From Lachnospiraceae bacterium (lineage in GTDB: Bacteria; Bacillota; Clostridia; Lachnospirales; Lachnospiraceae): DNA of 55,984 nucleotides. The position numbers were made by a program, and so were the translations under genes. Of the stretch, positions 44,239-54,463 are shown piece by piece. Position 1 is the first letter of the stretch; each line of letters begins with the position of its first letter. The notes under the pieces were generated by a model, which ran no database searches, had not been told where the DNA came from, and worked only from the letters and a program-made list of their open reading frames with translations. Location of the stretch: positions 1-55,984 of the forward strand of contig JAAVHZ010000071.1 in assembly GCA_014799465.1 (NCBI GenBank). The letters run 5' to 3'.

Positions 44239-47200
44239 ATGAAAAAAAATTTTATCAGATATACCGGAATAATCATATTATTAGTTATTATTTCAATAGT
44301 AATTAGAATGAATACGGTTCAGGTTTATGCAGACACATATTCCGGAACATGTGGTGAAGACGGCAATAAAGATTCCGTAACATGGACTTTTAATTCTAAT
44401 ACAAACATATTGAAAATCAGTGGCACAGGTGCAATCAGGGATTTTTACTATACAGAGGATGTATATGAATCACCTGCACTTTATGATGAATGGTTTGCAT
44501 ACAAAAACCAGATTTCATTTATTATAGTTGATGAAGGAATAACTTCCATAGGTTCACACGCTTTCTACGGATTAAAGAAACTGCAGTATATTTCCCTTCC
44601 TGACACCCTTACGGACATCAGGGCACGGGCATTTAAAAATTCAACCAAATTAAATAATATAACAATACCTCCAAATGTTACACATATTGGTGAAAGGGCG
44701 TTTGGTGACTGCAACAGTATTGAAGAATTTATCCTGCCGGAAGGTCTGAATACCATTGATTCCTGTGCTTTCAAAGACTGCAGAAGCCTTAAGAGCCTGA
44801 AACTGCCCCAGTCACTTACAACTATAAGCGACCATGCATTTTATGGCTGCCAGTCACTCATAACTGTTTCAATCCCTAATGGTGTACAAAAATTATCCAA
44901 TCATGCATTTAAAAACTGCACAAAACTCACATACATTTATCTTGCACCAACAGTACAATCCATAGGAAAATCCTGTTTTGAAGGCTGTACATGCCTGCGG
45001 TATATCAATATACCCCACGGTGTTAAATCCATTACCACAACCCTCTTTAAAAGTTGCAAAAATCTTGAAAGAATAAGTATACCAATTACAGTTACTTCTA
45101 TATCAGATTCCGCTTTTGATGAATGCAGCAACATAAATATATACGGTTCAACCGCCTATCCTGAAGAATACGCTGCAGCACATAATATAAAATTTGTAGA
45201 TAACGGGATACGCTATAATAATGTAATTTATTCATTAAACGATGGTAAAGCAATTGTAACAGGATACTTTGGCAAACTTACATCAGCAGACATCCCCGGA
45301 TATGTAAGCGGGTATAAAGTTACCGAAATATGGTCCAAAGCATTTAAGGACTGTTATGACCTTACTCAGATAACATTGCCGTCCACTATTGAAACTATAG
45401 GTAAAGATGCTTTTAAGAACTGCCACGATCTGGTGGAAGTCACAAACTTCAGTCCTCTTAATATTATAGCTTCCGAAACAGATAACGGATATGTCGGATA
45501 TTATGCCGTAAACATAAGGACATCAGCCGGTGACCCAACCATTATACGCATAGATGAGAGTGGATTCATTACTTCATATATTAATAATAAAAATTATATT
45601 ATCGGATATACCGGAAATGATACTCAAATAACCCTTCCTTTGAATTACAGGAACATTTATTGGGAACTGGTAGATAATTATTATATTTACAAATATGCAT
45701 TTGCAGGTTGCAGCAGCCTGACCATATGCACAATAAGCGAAAGCGTAAAATCCATAGGCAATTATGCATTTTATAAGGATACTTCACTTTACTCAATAAA
45801 CATTCCCGAAAGTGTCACCAACATCGGGACAAGCACATTTGAAAGCTGTACAAATATAAGATACGCCAATATCCCCCATGGCATAGTATCCATTAAATCT
45901 AACGTTTTTAAGAATTGTGAAAACCTGAGAGGCGTTACCATACCTATAACGGTAACTGCCATATCCGACTCATCATTTAGTGAGTGTGCAAACGTAAATA
46001 TATACGGTTCAACGGAGTATGCAGAAAGCTATGCCAATGCACATAATATAAGCTTTATATACAACGGAATACAGTATAACAATTTAAAGTATTCATTGAA
46101 TAATGGCAAAGCTATTGTGACCGGATATTACGGTAAGCTTATATCAGCAAGTATACCTGAATACATTAACGGATGTAAGGTTACGGAAATATGGAGCAAA
46201 GCATTTGAAGACTGCTACAGCCTTACTCAGGTTACATTGCCTCCTTCCATTAGCAACATTGGTACAGATGCTTTTATGAACTGCTACAGTCTGGTGGAGG
46301 TCACGAACCTGAGCACTTTGAATATCACTGCTGAATCAGCAGAAAACGGATATGTAGGCTATTATGCAGCACATATCAGGACATCAATGAATGAACCGAC
46401 AATTATACATATAGACTCCAGCGGATTTATCACTTCATATATTAATGATACAAATTATATTATAGGATATGCCGGAAATGATACACAAATAACCCTTCCG
46501 TTAAAGTACAGAAATATTTACTGGGAGTTGGTGGACAGCTACTCCATTTACGATTATGCCTTTGCAGGAAACAGTGAAATAACAGGATATACATTAAACG
46601 AAAACATTAATTCCATAGGCAGTTATGCATTTTATAATAATACCTCCCTTAACTCAATAACTGTTCCGGAAAGTGTTAGCAGCATCGGGGAGAATGCATT
46701 TGATACAGGTGCTCAATCTTTTATACTGAATACATACAAAGATACATATGCCCAGACTTATGCAAAAACAAACAATATTGCACATAATGTGCTGAAACCA
46801 TTGCCTAAACCACTTAACCTTTCAATGGTTTCACTGGAGTATACTTCCACTGAATGGAATGGTGCAAAACAAAATCCTGCAGTTACTATTAAGAATAATG
46901 GTACTATCCTTAATGAAAATGTTGACTATACCATAAAATATTCCAATTCACGTGATGCAGGCACATACACCGTGACAATAACAGGCATCGGAAAATATAC
47001 TGGTACCGTAAGGCCTGCATATACAATAAAGTTTATCAGAAACCACCGTTACAAGGCAGGTGATTTTGAATTGCGTGTAACATCACTTAATAAGGACGGT
47101 AAACCGGGAAATGCAACCATTACAAAATGCATCAATACAACCAAGCAGAAAATATCCATACCTGATACAATATTTATTGGCGGAACGACATTTGACATTA

Positions 47201-47481
47201 CAGAGATAGGGAAAAATTCATTCTCCAATAATACAAAAGTCAAAACTTTAAATATAGGGAAAAATGTAACAACAATCTCCCAGAAAGCTTTTTACAGATG
47301 CACCGGACTTAAACGCATTAATATCTATTCCAAAAAGATTACGGGCGTGCAATATGGTTCAATTAAGAATATTAATAAAAAAGCCGTTATTTATATTCCT
47401 TCTTCAAAGAAAAAGACATACAAAAAGCTTTTTACAGAATATGCAGGCTATATAGATACCATGAAAATCATTGCATTTTAA
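44239..47481 (+). CDS. secreted BspA-type leucine-rich-repeat protein
   Basis: 1080 residues. The signal peptide is about 1-31 (cleavage near VYA/DTY). LRR_5 (BspA-type) repeats of 22-24 residues start near 95, for example TSIGSHAFYGLKKLQYISLP, with AF-x-C-x-S-L phases. There is a 287-residue tandem duplication (248-534 and 535-821). A domain with YNNVIYSLNDGKAIVTGY is included in each copy. Near 860-935 lies an MBG/Ig-like unit (YTSTEWNGAK, VDYTIKYSN, GKYTGTV). No sortase motif is present; the C-terminus is basic. Such proteins act in adhesion. Ribosome site GGAAGGAAG. It is the only gene on this strand for 20 kb. Confidence 0.9.
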   Translation: MKKNFIRYTGIIILLVIISIVIRMNTVQVYADTYSGTCGEDGNKDSVTWTFNSNTNILKISGTGAIRDFYYTEDVYESPALYDEWFAYKNQISFIIVDEGITSIGSHAFYGLKKLQYISLPDTLTDIRARAFKNSTKLNNITIPPNVTHIGERAFGDCNSIEEFILPEGLNTIDSCAFKDCRSLKSLKLPQSLTTISDHAFYGCQSLITVSIPNGVQKLSNHAFKNCTKLTYIYLAPTVQSIGKSCFEGCTCLRYINIPHGVKSITTTLFKSCKNLERISIPITVTSISDSAFDECSNINIYGSTAYPEEYAAAHNIKFVDNGIRYNNVIYSLNDGKAIVTGYFGKLTSADIPGYVSGYKVTEIWSKAFKDCYDLTQITLPSTIETIGKDAFKNCHDLVEVTNFSPLNIIASETDNGYVGYYAVNIRTSAGDPTIIRIDESGFITSYINNKNYIIGYTGNDTQITLPLNYRNIYWELVDNYYIYKYAFAGCSSLTICTISESVKSIGNYAFYKDTSLYSINIPESVTNIGTSTFESCTNIRYANIPHGIVSIKSNVFKNCENLRGVTIPITVTAISDSSFSECANVNIYGSTEYAESYANAHNISFIYNGIQYNNLKYSLNNGKAIVTGYYGKLISASIPEYINGCKVTEIWSKAFEDCYSLTQVTLPPSISNIGTDAFMNCYSLVEVTNLSTLNITAESAENGYVGYYAAHIRTSMNEPTIIHIDSSGFITSYINDTNYIIGYAGNDTQITLPLKYRNIYWELVDSYSIYDYAFAGNSEITGYTLNENINSIGSYAFYNNTSLNSITVPESVSSIGENAFDTGAQSFILNTYKDTYAQTYAKTNNIAHNVLKPLPKPLNLSMVSLEYTSTEWNGAKQNPAVTIKNNGTILNENVDYTIKYSNSRDAGTYTVTITGIGKYTGTVRPAYTIKFIRNHRYKAGDFELRVTSLNKDGKPGNATITKCINTTKQKISIPDTIFIGGTTFDITEIGKNSFSNNTKVKTLNIGKNVTTISQKAFYRCTGLKRINIYSKKITGVQYGSIKNINKKAVIYIPSSKKKTYKKLFTEYAGYIDTMKIIAF

Positions 47482-47487
47482 TGCATG

Positions 47488-47526
47488 AAAAAGCTGTGTA
47501 CTTAAAATCATGTACACAGCTTTTTT
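47488..47526. terminator. bidirectional terminator between the LRR gene and deoC
   Basis: AAAAAGCTGTGTAC / GTACACAGCTTTTTT, a perfect 14-bp stem, 7 bp past the LRR stop. Confidence 0.9.
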
Positions 47527-47560
47527 ATGTACCGGTTATTTTTCAAAAGAATATATGTTT

Positions 47561-48214
47561 TCAAACTCCCAAATATTCCCCCAATATATTTATAGTAGCA
47601 CTGGTACCAAGCCTGTCAGCCCCTGCTTCTATCATTTCCATTGCTTCTTCATAGGAATGAATGCCGCCCGAAGCTTTTACTTTTGCCCTGCCTGCCGTTT
47701 CTTTCTTCATCAGTGCAACGTCTTCTTTATTCGCTCCTGCTGTCGAAAATCCCGTAGATGTCTTTACATAATCTGCCCCTGCCTCTACACAAAGTTCGCA
47801 TGCCTTTTTCTTTTCCTCTTCGTCTAAAAGACAAGTCTCTATAATAACTTTAAGCACCAAATCTTTGCATACCTCTTTTACAATTCTGATATCTGTCAGT
47901 ACATAATCGTAATCTTTGTCTTTTAATGCCCCTACATTTATTACCATATCTATTTCCTCCGCTCCATCTGCTATTGCCAGTTTCGCTTCAGCTATCTTCA
48001 CCTCTGTAGCCACTGCACCCAGCGGAAAACCTACAACCGTACATACCTTTACATTTGAATCCTTCAGCATCTGCGATACCATCTTTGTACGATACTGATT
48101 TACACAAACAGAGGCAAAACCATACTTTAATGCTTCTTTGCATATTTTTTCTACCTGCTTTGCAGTTGCATCCGGCTTTAATATTGTATGATCAAAATAT
48201 TTATTTAAATCCAT
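47561..48214 (-). CDS. deoC: deoxyribose-phosphate aldolase
   Basis: 217 residues from the ATG of [10 protein letters not shown]; the 18 codons open upstream do not look like protein. It cleaves deoxyribose 5-phosphate to acetaldehyde and glyceraldehyde 3-phosphate in deoxynucleoside salvage. [14 protein letters not shown] and the Schiff-base lysine in [13 protein letters not shown] are visible, as is [12 protein letters not shown]. It lies just downstream of the purA terminator, so it either has its own promoter there or depends on readthrough. Confidence 0.95.
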   Translation of the reverse strand: MDLNKYFDHTILKPDATAKQVEKICKEALKYGFASVCVNQYRTKMVSQMLKDSNVKVCTVVGFPLGAVATEVKIAEAKLAIADGAEEIDMVINVGALKDKDYDYVLTDIRIVKEVCKDLVLKVIIETCLLDEEEKKKACELCVEAGADYVKTSTGFSTAGANKEDVALMKKETAGRAKVKASGGIHSYEEAMEMIEAGADRLGTSATINILGEYLGV

Positions 48215-48237
48215 AATAATCTTACATCCTTTCCATG

Positions 48238-48271
48238 CAAAAACAGTGTGCGTTTCCCCGAAACCCACACT
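48238..48271 (-). terminator. terminator of purA
   Basis: CAGTGTG / CACACTG stem with inner TTTC/GAAA pairing and five U on the minus strand, 19 bp past the purA stop. It ends about 24 bp before deoC. Confidence 0.8.
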
Positions 48272-48289
48272 GTATATATTGTAACTATT

Positions 48290-49564
48290 CTATCTGTATA
48301 TTATCTCATGTCTTTCCGGTCCGTTTGAAATCATGGCAACCGGAACTTCCAATTCTTTTTCAATAAACTCAATGTATTTTCTGCAGTTCTCAGGTAAATC
48401 TTCATATTTACTGATTCCCCTGATATCACATTTCCATCCCGGAAGTGTTTCATATACAGGTTTTGCTTTTGCCAATTCCACTGTTGTCGGGAAATCCTTT
48501 CTTACCTTTCCGTCTATCTCATATCCCACACATACAGGTATCTCTTCCAGATATCCAAGTACATCAAGTACCGTAAGTGCCACCTTCGTAGCACCCTGAA
48601 TCTTACAGCCGTATCTTGAAGCTACACAGTCAAACCATCCCATTCTTCTCGGACGTCCTGTTGTGGCACCAAATTCTCCATCATCACCACCGCGTTTTCT
48701 AAGTTCATCGGCTTCCTCGCCAAATATCTCACTTACAAACTCACCTGCTCCAACGGCACTTGAGTATGCCTTTACAACAGTTATAATCTCCTTTATCTCA
48801 TATGGCGGTATACCTGCTCCGATAGCTCCATATGCTGCAAGAGTTGACGAAGATGTTACCATTGGATATATTCCAAAGTCAGGGTCTTTAAGAGAACCTA
48901 ACTGTCCTTCTAATAAAATATTTTTTCCTTCTTTTATTGCCTGCTGCAGAAATGCTGATGTATCACATGCATAAGGCTCAATCATTTCTTTATATTCTCT
49001 TAAAGTTGCAAGCAATTCTTCCGGCTCAATCTTTGGTTTATGATACATATGCTCCAGCATAACATTTTTCTGTTCGCATACTCTCTCTACCTTTTCCTTA
49101 AGAACTTCATCATCAAATAATTCTGATACCTGAAAACCTATTTTTGCATATTTATCTGAATAAAATGGTGCAATACCGGACTTTGTAGAACCAAATGACT
49201 TCTTACCAAGTCGTTCTTCCTCATACTGGTCAAACAGTATATGATAAGGCATAAGTATCTGTGCCCTGTTTGATACTAAAATCTTAGGTTTAGGCACTCC
49301 TTTACTTACAATATCATCAACTTCTTTTATAAGATAAGGAATATTAAGTGCCACACCATTTCCTATAATAGATGTTGTATGATTATAAAATACACCTGAC
49401 GGAAGTAAGTGTAATGCAAACTTACCATATTCATTTATAATGGTATGACCTGCATTTGAGCCACCCTGAAATCTTACGATAATATCAGATGTCTCCCCAA
49501 GCATATCTGTTATCTTTCCTTTTCCTTCATCTCCCCAGCATGCTCCAACTATTGCTTTAACCAT
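48290..49564 (-). CDS. purA: adenylosuccinate synthase
   Basis: 424 residues from ATG at 49564 (GGAGG 5 bp upstream; four extra codons are open). It makes adenylosuccinate from IMP, aspartate and GTP. The GTP loop is GACWGDEGKGK, unusual for Cys where most PurA have Gln or Asn. GRPRRMGWFD and GNGVALN are also family motifs. It stands apart from the purC-purF-purB operon, with its own terminator. Confidence 0.95.
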   Translation of the reverse strand: MVKAIVGACWGDEGKGKITDMLGETSDIIVRFQGGSNAGHTIINEYGKFALHLLPSGVFYNHTTSIIGNGVALNIPYLIKEVDDIVSKGVPKPKILVSNRAQILMPYHILFDQYEEERLGKKSFGSTKSGIAPFYSDKYAKIGFQVSELFDDEVLKEKVERVCEQKNVMLEHMYHKPKIEPEELLATLREYKEMIEPYACDTSAFLQQAIKEGKNILLEGQLGSLKDPDFGIYPMVTSSSTLAAYGAIGAGIPPYEIKEIITVVKAYSSAVGAGEFVSEIFGEEADELRKRGGDDGEFGATTGRPRRMGWFDCVASRYGCKIQGATKVALTVLDVLGYLEEIPVCVGYEIDGKVRKDFPTTVELAKAKPVYETLPGWKCDIRGISKYEDLPENCRKYIEFIEKELEVPVAMISNGPERHEIIYR

Positions 49565-49680
49565 AAAATCCTCCATTCTTTGCCTGTATTTACATTGTGC
49601 TCCAAATCACACTGAAATAGTATAACACCTTTTGATATATAAGTAAAATCAATAAATATTATATTTTATATAAGTAATTC

Positions 49681-50562
49681 TTATACCATCATATTCAGCA
49701 GTTTCCTTCCCGTAACCGACACAGGCATACGCTTATCTGTTACTACGCAAATATGGCGTTTGGGTATCTTTTCGCTAAGGTTTATCTTAAACAATTCTCC
49801 ATTTTCAATATAATATTCGGCAAATTCTGATACCACACACCCAATTCCCAGATTCCTTCTTGCAAACTGAACAATCATATCACTTGTGGCAAGTTCAAAT
49901 TCCGGTTCTAAAACTATCTGATTAGCTTTCATATATTCGTCAATATATCTTCTTGTACTGGTATTCTTCTCAAGACAGATTAGCGGCATATTGCTTATAT
50001 CCTTATAAGAAATATTTTTTCCCTTATAATCCAGCCACTCACTTCCTGCCACAAAGATATCTTCTATATCTTTTACGCTATACACGTCATATTCCTGTTT
50101 AACCGTAAATGGTGTACTTACAATCCCAAAATCTATCTTCCCTGCTTCCAGATATCTTAGTGTTTCCGGAGTAGGTCCGTTGGTAACCGTTACCTTTATC
50201 TTAGGATACAGTTCATGGAACTTTTCAAGATACGGAAGAAGATAGAATTTCAAAGTCATATCGCTGGCACCTATTCTAACCTCTCCTGCCTCTAAGTCCA
50301 TCATTTTAAACAGCTCTTTCTCACCTGCTTTTATACACTCATATGCTCTTTTAACATACTCAAAAAGCAGTTTTCCTTCCTGAGTCAGAATTATACCTTT
50401 CGGATTTCTGACAAACAGCTTTACTCCAAGACATTGTTCCAACTGTTTAACTGACTGGCTGACTGCCGGCTGTGAAACACACATTTTTTCTGCTGCAGCA
50501 GTAATGCTCCCATATTCTGTTATATAATAAAATGTCTTATATAATTCCAGATTGACATTCAC
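49681..50562 (-). CDS. LysR-family transcriptional regulator
   Basis: 293 residues from a GTG (50562) placed 7 bp after AGGAGG; the longer frame starts inside the ribosome site. The N-terminal winged HTH (3-62) has YYITEYGSITAAAEKMCVSQPAVSQSVKQLE. The C-terminal effector domain has GEVRIGASDMTLKFYLLPYLEKF and DFGIVSTPF. It lies between purA and the purB terminator; a link to purine or amino-acid metabolism is only positional. CysL/CbbR-like homologues exist, but the effector cannot be told. Confidence 0.92.
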   Translation of the reverse strand: MNVNLELYKTFYYITEYGSITAAAEKMCVSQPAVSQSVKQLEQCLGVKLFVRNPKGIILTQEGKLLFEYVKRAYECIKAGEKELFKMMDLEAGEVRIGASDMTLKFYLLPYLEKFHELYPKIKVTVTNGPTPETLRYLEAGKIDFGIVSTPFTVKQEYDVYSVKDIEDIFVAGSEWLDYKGKNISYKDISNMPLICLEKNTSTRRYIDEYMKANQIVLEPEFELATSDMIVQFARRNLGIGCVVSEFAEYYIENGELFKINLSEKIPKRHICVVTDKRMPVSVTGRKLLNMMV

Positions 50563-50591
50563 TGTTCCACCTCCTCTATAATCCATTCAGT

Positions 50592-50626
50592 AAAAAAGTG
50601 CTGACATTACAGCCAGCACTTTTTAC
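50592..50626 (-). terminator. terminator of the purC-purF-purB operon
   Basis: AAAAAGTGCTG / CAGCACTTTTT stem with U tract on the minus strand, about 7 bp after purB. Confidence 0.88.
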
Positions 50627-50632
50627 TTATGA

Positions 50633-52063
50633 TTATACATTTATTTCTGCAGTCATTCCTAGCAAGTCCTTATTTTCCTGTAAAATAATACTTATGACTT
50701 CACTTAAGAATTCTTCTACCTGCTCTTTTGAACGTCCTACATATTTTGCAGGTTCCATTGCTTTCTTAAGTTCATCAATTGTCATATTAAATGCCGGTTC
50801 TGATGCAATAAGCTCTAAAAGGTTATTGTCTTTTCCTTCCTGCTTAACATTCTTTCCTGCTTCCATTGATAACTGACGAATCTTCTCATGAAGTTCCTGT
50901 CTGTCTCCGCCTGCTTTTACGGCATCCATCATAATATTTTCTGTTGCCATAAATGGAAGTTCAGCCATCATATGCTTTTCGATAACCTTTGGATATACTA
51001 CAAGACCATCCACAACATTTAAATACAGGTCAAGTATTCCGTCAACAGCCAAAAATGCCTCAGGTACACTGATTCTCTTATTTGCAGAATCATCAAGTGT
51101 CCTCTCAAACCATTGTGTCGCAGAAGTTATGGCAGGATTCAATGCATCCACCATTACATAATTTGCCAGAGAAGCTATTCTCTCACTTCTCATCGGATTT
51201 CTCTTATATGCCATTGCAGAAGAACCTATCTGATTCTTCTCAAACGGTTCCTCAACTTCTTTAAGATGCTGAAGAAGCCTTATATCATTAGAGAACTTGT
51301 GGGCACTTGCTGCTATACCTGCCAGTACATTTAATACTCTTGTATCTATTTTACGTGAGTATGTCTGTCCTGATACCGGCTGGCATTCTTTAAATCCCAT
51401 TTTCTCTGCAATCATCTTATCTACTTTACGTGCTTTATCATGGTCTCCTTCAAATAACTCAAGAAAACTTGCCTGAGTACCTGTGGTTCCTTTTGAACCA
51501 AGCAGCTTCATATTGTCAATAACATAATCCAAATCCTCAAGGTCAATAACAAGTTCCTGCATCCACAATGTGGCACGCTTACCTACTGTTGTAGGTTGTG
51601 CAGGCTGAAAATGTGTAAATGCAAGTGTAGGCTGTGCCTTATACTTAGTTGCAAACTTAGAAAGCTCATTTAATACATTTATAAGTTTTTTTCTTATAAG
51701 CTTTAATCCTTCTGTCATTATAATTATATCTGTATTGTCACCTACATAGCATGAAGTTGCTCCAAGATGTATTATTCCTTTTGCCTTTGGACACTGTACA
51801 CCATATGCATATACATGTGACATTACATCATGACGCACTAATGCTTCCCTCTCTGTTGCTACATCATAATTAATATCATCCGCATGTGCCTTAAGTTCTT
51901 CTATCTGCTCATCGGTAATATTAAGTCCCAGTTCTTTTTCTGTTTCTGCAAGTGCTATCCACAGTCTTCTCCATGTCTTAAACTTTTTGTCAGGAGAAAA
52001 TATATACTGCATCTCTCTACTGGCATATCTTTCTGATAACGGGCTCTGATATCTGTCCTTCAA
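50633..52063 (-). CDS. purB: adenylosuccinate lyase
   Basis: 476 residues of the fumarase/aspartase superfamily. It acts twice in purine synthesis, on SAICAR and on adenylosuccinate, releasing fumarate. The signature GSSAMAYKRNPMRSE is intact (near 279-293), the catalytic His region is THFQPAQPTTVGKR, and HLGATSCYVGDNTD is present. The start is TTG: an in-frame stop lies just upstream and the protein begins KDRYQSPLSERYAS as expected. It is 36 bp after purF in the operon. Confidence 0.95.
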   Translation of the reverse strand: MKDRYQSPLSERYASREMQYIFSPDKKFKTWRRLWIALAETEKELGLNITDEQIEELKAHADDINYDVATEREALVRHDVMSHVYAYGVQCPKAKGIIHLGATSCYVGDNTDIIIMTEGLKLIRKKLINVLNELSKFATKYKAQPTLAFTHFQPAQPTTVGKRATLWMQELVIDLEDLDYVIDNMKLLGSKGTTGTQASFLELFEGDHDKARKVDKMIAEKMGFKECQPVSGQTYSRKIDTRVLNVLAGIAASAHKFSNDIRLLQHLKEVEEPFEKNQIGSSAMAYKRNPMRSERIASLANYVMVDALNPAITSATQWFERTLDDSANKRISVPEAFLAVDGILDLYLNVVDGLVVYPKVIEKHMMAELPFMATENIMMDAVKAGGDRQELHEKIRQLSMEAGKNVKQEGKDNNLLELIASEPAFNMTIDELKKAMEPAKYVGRSKEQVEEFLSEVISIILQENKDLLGMTAEINV

Positions 52064-52099
52064 TATATTTCACCATGCCTTTCCGGTATATTAGTCTTT

Positions 52100-53542
52100 C
52101 TATTTTTCATAGCTGCCACGGATATCTTCCTTTGGCGGCTCCATTGGGTATACTCCGTTAAAACATCCTTTACAGATTGGCAGACCTTCCACCATTTCTG
52201 ATAAACGGTTTATCTCAAGGTAGCCTAACGAATCTGCCCCTATAATGTCTCTTATCTCATCAACAGTTCTATTGTGGGCAATAAGCTGTTCCTTTGACGG
52301 AATATCCGTACCAAAATAACATTCACTTATAAAAGGAGGAGAACTTATCCGCACATGTACTTCCGTAGCCCCTGCCTCTTTTAACATTCCTACTATCCTG
52401 TCGCTGGTAGTACCTCTTACTATAGAGTCATCTATCATAATAACTCTTTTTCCATTTACTGCTTCCTTAAGCACATTTAATTTTACCCTTACACTGGACT
52501 CTCTGTTGCTCTGTTTCGGTTTTATAAATGTTCTTCCCACATAGCTGTTCTTCACAAAAGCTGTTCCGTATGGAATACCTGATTCTAAAGAATATCCAAG
52601 TGCCGCAGCATTTCCTGATTCCGGTACACCTACTACCACATCCGCCTCTACAGGATGGTCCATTGCAAGAAACCTTCCCGCCTTTATCCTTGACTGATAT
52701 ACAGATACGCCATCAATTATGCTGTCCGGTCTTGCAAAATATATATATTCAAATATACATCTTGCTTCCTTCTGTCTTGGAAGGCAAAGGCTTTTATCAG
52801 AATGGATTCCTGATTCATTTATGGTAACAATTTCTCCCGGTAATACATCTCTTACATATTCGGCACCTATAGTATCTAATGCACATGTCTCTGATGCAAG
52901 AATATATGCATTATCACGCTTTCCTATACACAATGGTTTAAAACCAAACTGGTCTCTGGCACCTATCAGTTTTCTCGGACTCATAACAATAAGAGAAAAT
53001 GCACCTTTTATCTTCTTTATTGCATTTTTCACTGATTCCTCTACTGTTTTACTGTTAATTCGTTCTCTTGCAATATGGTAAGCTATAACCTCTGAATCAA
53101 TGGTTGTCTGGAAAATAGCACCTGTATATTCCAGTTCCTTTCTTAGTTCTAATGCGTTTATCAGATTACCGTTATGGGCAAGTCCCAATGTTCCCTTTAC
53201 ATAATTGAGAACAAGGGGCTGGGCATTTTCCCTTGTACTGCTGCCTGCCGTAGAATAACGTGTATGTCCCACACCTATATTTCCCTTAAGCTTTGCCAGT
53301 TCATCAGGTGTAAATACTTCATTAACAAGTCCCATCCCTTTAAAAGAAGATACTTGTCCCTTAGGTCCTTCGGTATCACTTACGGCTATACCACAGCTTT
53401 CCTGTCCTCTATGCTGCAATGCGAATAATCCATAGTATATAGTGGATGCAATATCATTACCATCAAAATCATAGATTCCAAACACGCCGCATTCTTCATG
53501 GAGGCTGTCATCTAATTCTTCCTGAATATGAATTGGATTCAT
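52100..53542 (-). CDS. purF: amidophosphoribosyltransferase
   Basis: 480 residues, the first committed enzyme of purine synthesis (PRPP + glutamine to phosphoribosylamine). A propeptide of about 17 residues precedes Cys18 in EECGVFGIYD, the class II amidotransferase nucleophile. The PRPP loop is VIMIDDSIVRGTTS. Cysteines in CIFEYIYF, CYFGTD and CKGCFNG fit the [4Fe-4S] Bacillus-type PurF, so maturation is oxygen-sensitive. AAAAGGAG precedes the ATG. Middle gene of the operon. Confidence 0.96.
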   Translation of the reverse strand: MNPIHIQEELDDSLHEECGVFGIYDFDGNDIASTIYYGLFALQHRGQESCGIAVSDTEGPKGQVSSFKGMGLVNEVFTPDELAKLKGNIGVGHTRYSTAGSSTRENAQPLVLNYVKGTLGLAHNGNLINALELRKELEYTGAIFQTTIDSEVIAYHIARERINSKTVEESVKNAIKKIKGAFSLIVMSPRKLIGARDQFGFKPLCIGKRDNAYILASETCALDTIGAEYVRDVLPGEIVTINESGIHSDKSLCLPRQKEARCIFEYIYFARPDSIIDGVSVYQSRIKAGRFLAMDHPVEADVVVGVPESGNAAALGYSLESGIPYGTAFVKNSYVGRTFIKPKQSNRESSVRVKLNVLKEAVNGKRVIMIDDSIVRGTTSDRIVGMLKEAGATEVHVRISSPPFISECYFGTDIPSKEQLIAHNRTVDEIRDIIGADSLGYLEINRLSEMVEGLPICKGCFNGVYPMEPPKEDIRGSYEK

Positions 53543-53564
53543 GTTCTAACTCCTTTTATATAAT

Positions 53565-54272
53565 CTAGGCTAAGCCAAGTCTCTTAAATACCTCATTATA
53601 AGCTTCTTCCACATTTCCCATATCTCTTCTGAAACGGTCTTTATCAAGTTTCTCATGTGTATTTACATCCCAGAGCCTGCATGTATCAGGTGAAATTTCA
53701 TCTGCAAGGATGATATCTCCATGGTATCTTCCAAACTCAATCTTAAAATCAATAAGTTCCATGCCTGCACCAAGAAAATATTCCTTTAATACATCATTTA
53801 CCTTAAATGCATACTCTGTAATTTTATCAATTTCTTCCCTTGTAGCTGCACCGATGGCTATGGCAAAGTAGTCATTAATCATCGGGTCTCCGAGGTCATC
53901 ATCTTTATAACTGAATTCAAGTGTAGGTGCCAGCAGCTTTCTGCCTTCCTCTATGCCAAGCTTTTTAGAAAAACTTCCTGCTGCAACATTACGGACAATT
54001 ACTTCAAGCTGAACTATCTCAACCTTTTTAACTGCGGTCTCTCTGTCACTTAATTCTTCAACCAGATGAGTAGGAACGCCCTTTGTCTCAAGGATTTTGA
54101 ATACATGGTTTGTCATGCGGTTATTGACAACACCTTTTCCGACTATTGTTCCCTTTTTCTCTCCATTAAACGCTGTTGCATCATCTTTGTAATCAACAAT
54201 AAGCACATCTTCATCTGCTGTTTTCCAAACCTTTTTTGCCTTGCCTTCATAGAGTAAGTCTAACTTTTCCAT
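53565..54272 (-). CDS. purC: phosphoribosylaminoimidazole-succinocarboxamide synthase
   Basis: 235 residues. It joins aspartate to CAIR using ATP to give [16 protein letters not shown] (N-terminal ATP region), [10 protein letters not shown] and [12 protein letters not shown] are family motifs. ATG lies 6 bp after AGGTGG. First gene of purC-purF-purB, under the promoter at 54340-54368. No PurR box or riboswitch is evident in the short leader. Confidence 0.96.
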   Translation of the reverse strand: MEKLDLLYEGKAKKVWKTADEDVLIVDYKDDATAFNGEKKGTIVGKGVVNNRMTNHVFKILETKGVPTHLVEELSDRETAVKKVEIVQLEVIVRNVAAGSFSKKLGIEEGRKLLAPTLEFSYKDDDLGDPMINDYFAIAIGAATREEIDKITEYAFKVNDVLKEYFLGAGMELIDFKIEFGRYHGDIILADEISPDTCRLWDVNTHEKLDKDRFRRDMGNVEEAYNEVFKRLGLA

Positions 54273-54339
54273 TATCTGCCACCTGTCCTTTACTAAAATC
54301 TTAATCGTGTTATTACCATATTAGTTTATTACGTTGTAG

Positions 54340-54368
54340 ATTATAATACATCATATTGGTAAAATCAA
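54340..54368 (-). promoter_or_regulatory. purC operon promoter
   Basis: Minus-strand TTGATT, 17-bp spacer, TATAAT (54340-54345), about 68 bp before purC. Confidence 0.75.
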
Positions 54369-54463
54369 ATAGAAAATGCTTTTTTAATAATTTTTGCGTG
54401 ATGGTTCAAAAAGTTCCTCCATCTATATTCTTGTCAATGTATTTACCACAACATATTTCTATA

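Noticed and set aside
47510-47827. 105-codon plus-strand frame opposite deoC
   Set aside because: It lies antisense to deoC and has no ribosome site or recognisable domain.
54273-54339. Purine riboswitch in the purC leader
   Set aside because: The leader after the promoter is only about 60 bases and shows no purine-aptamer core or terminator hairpin.
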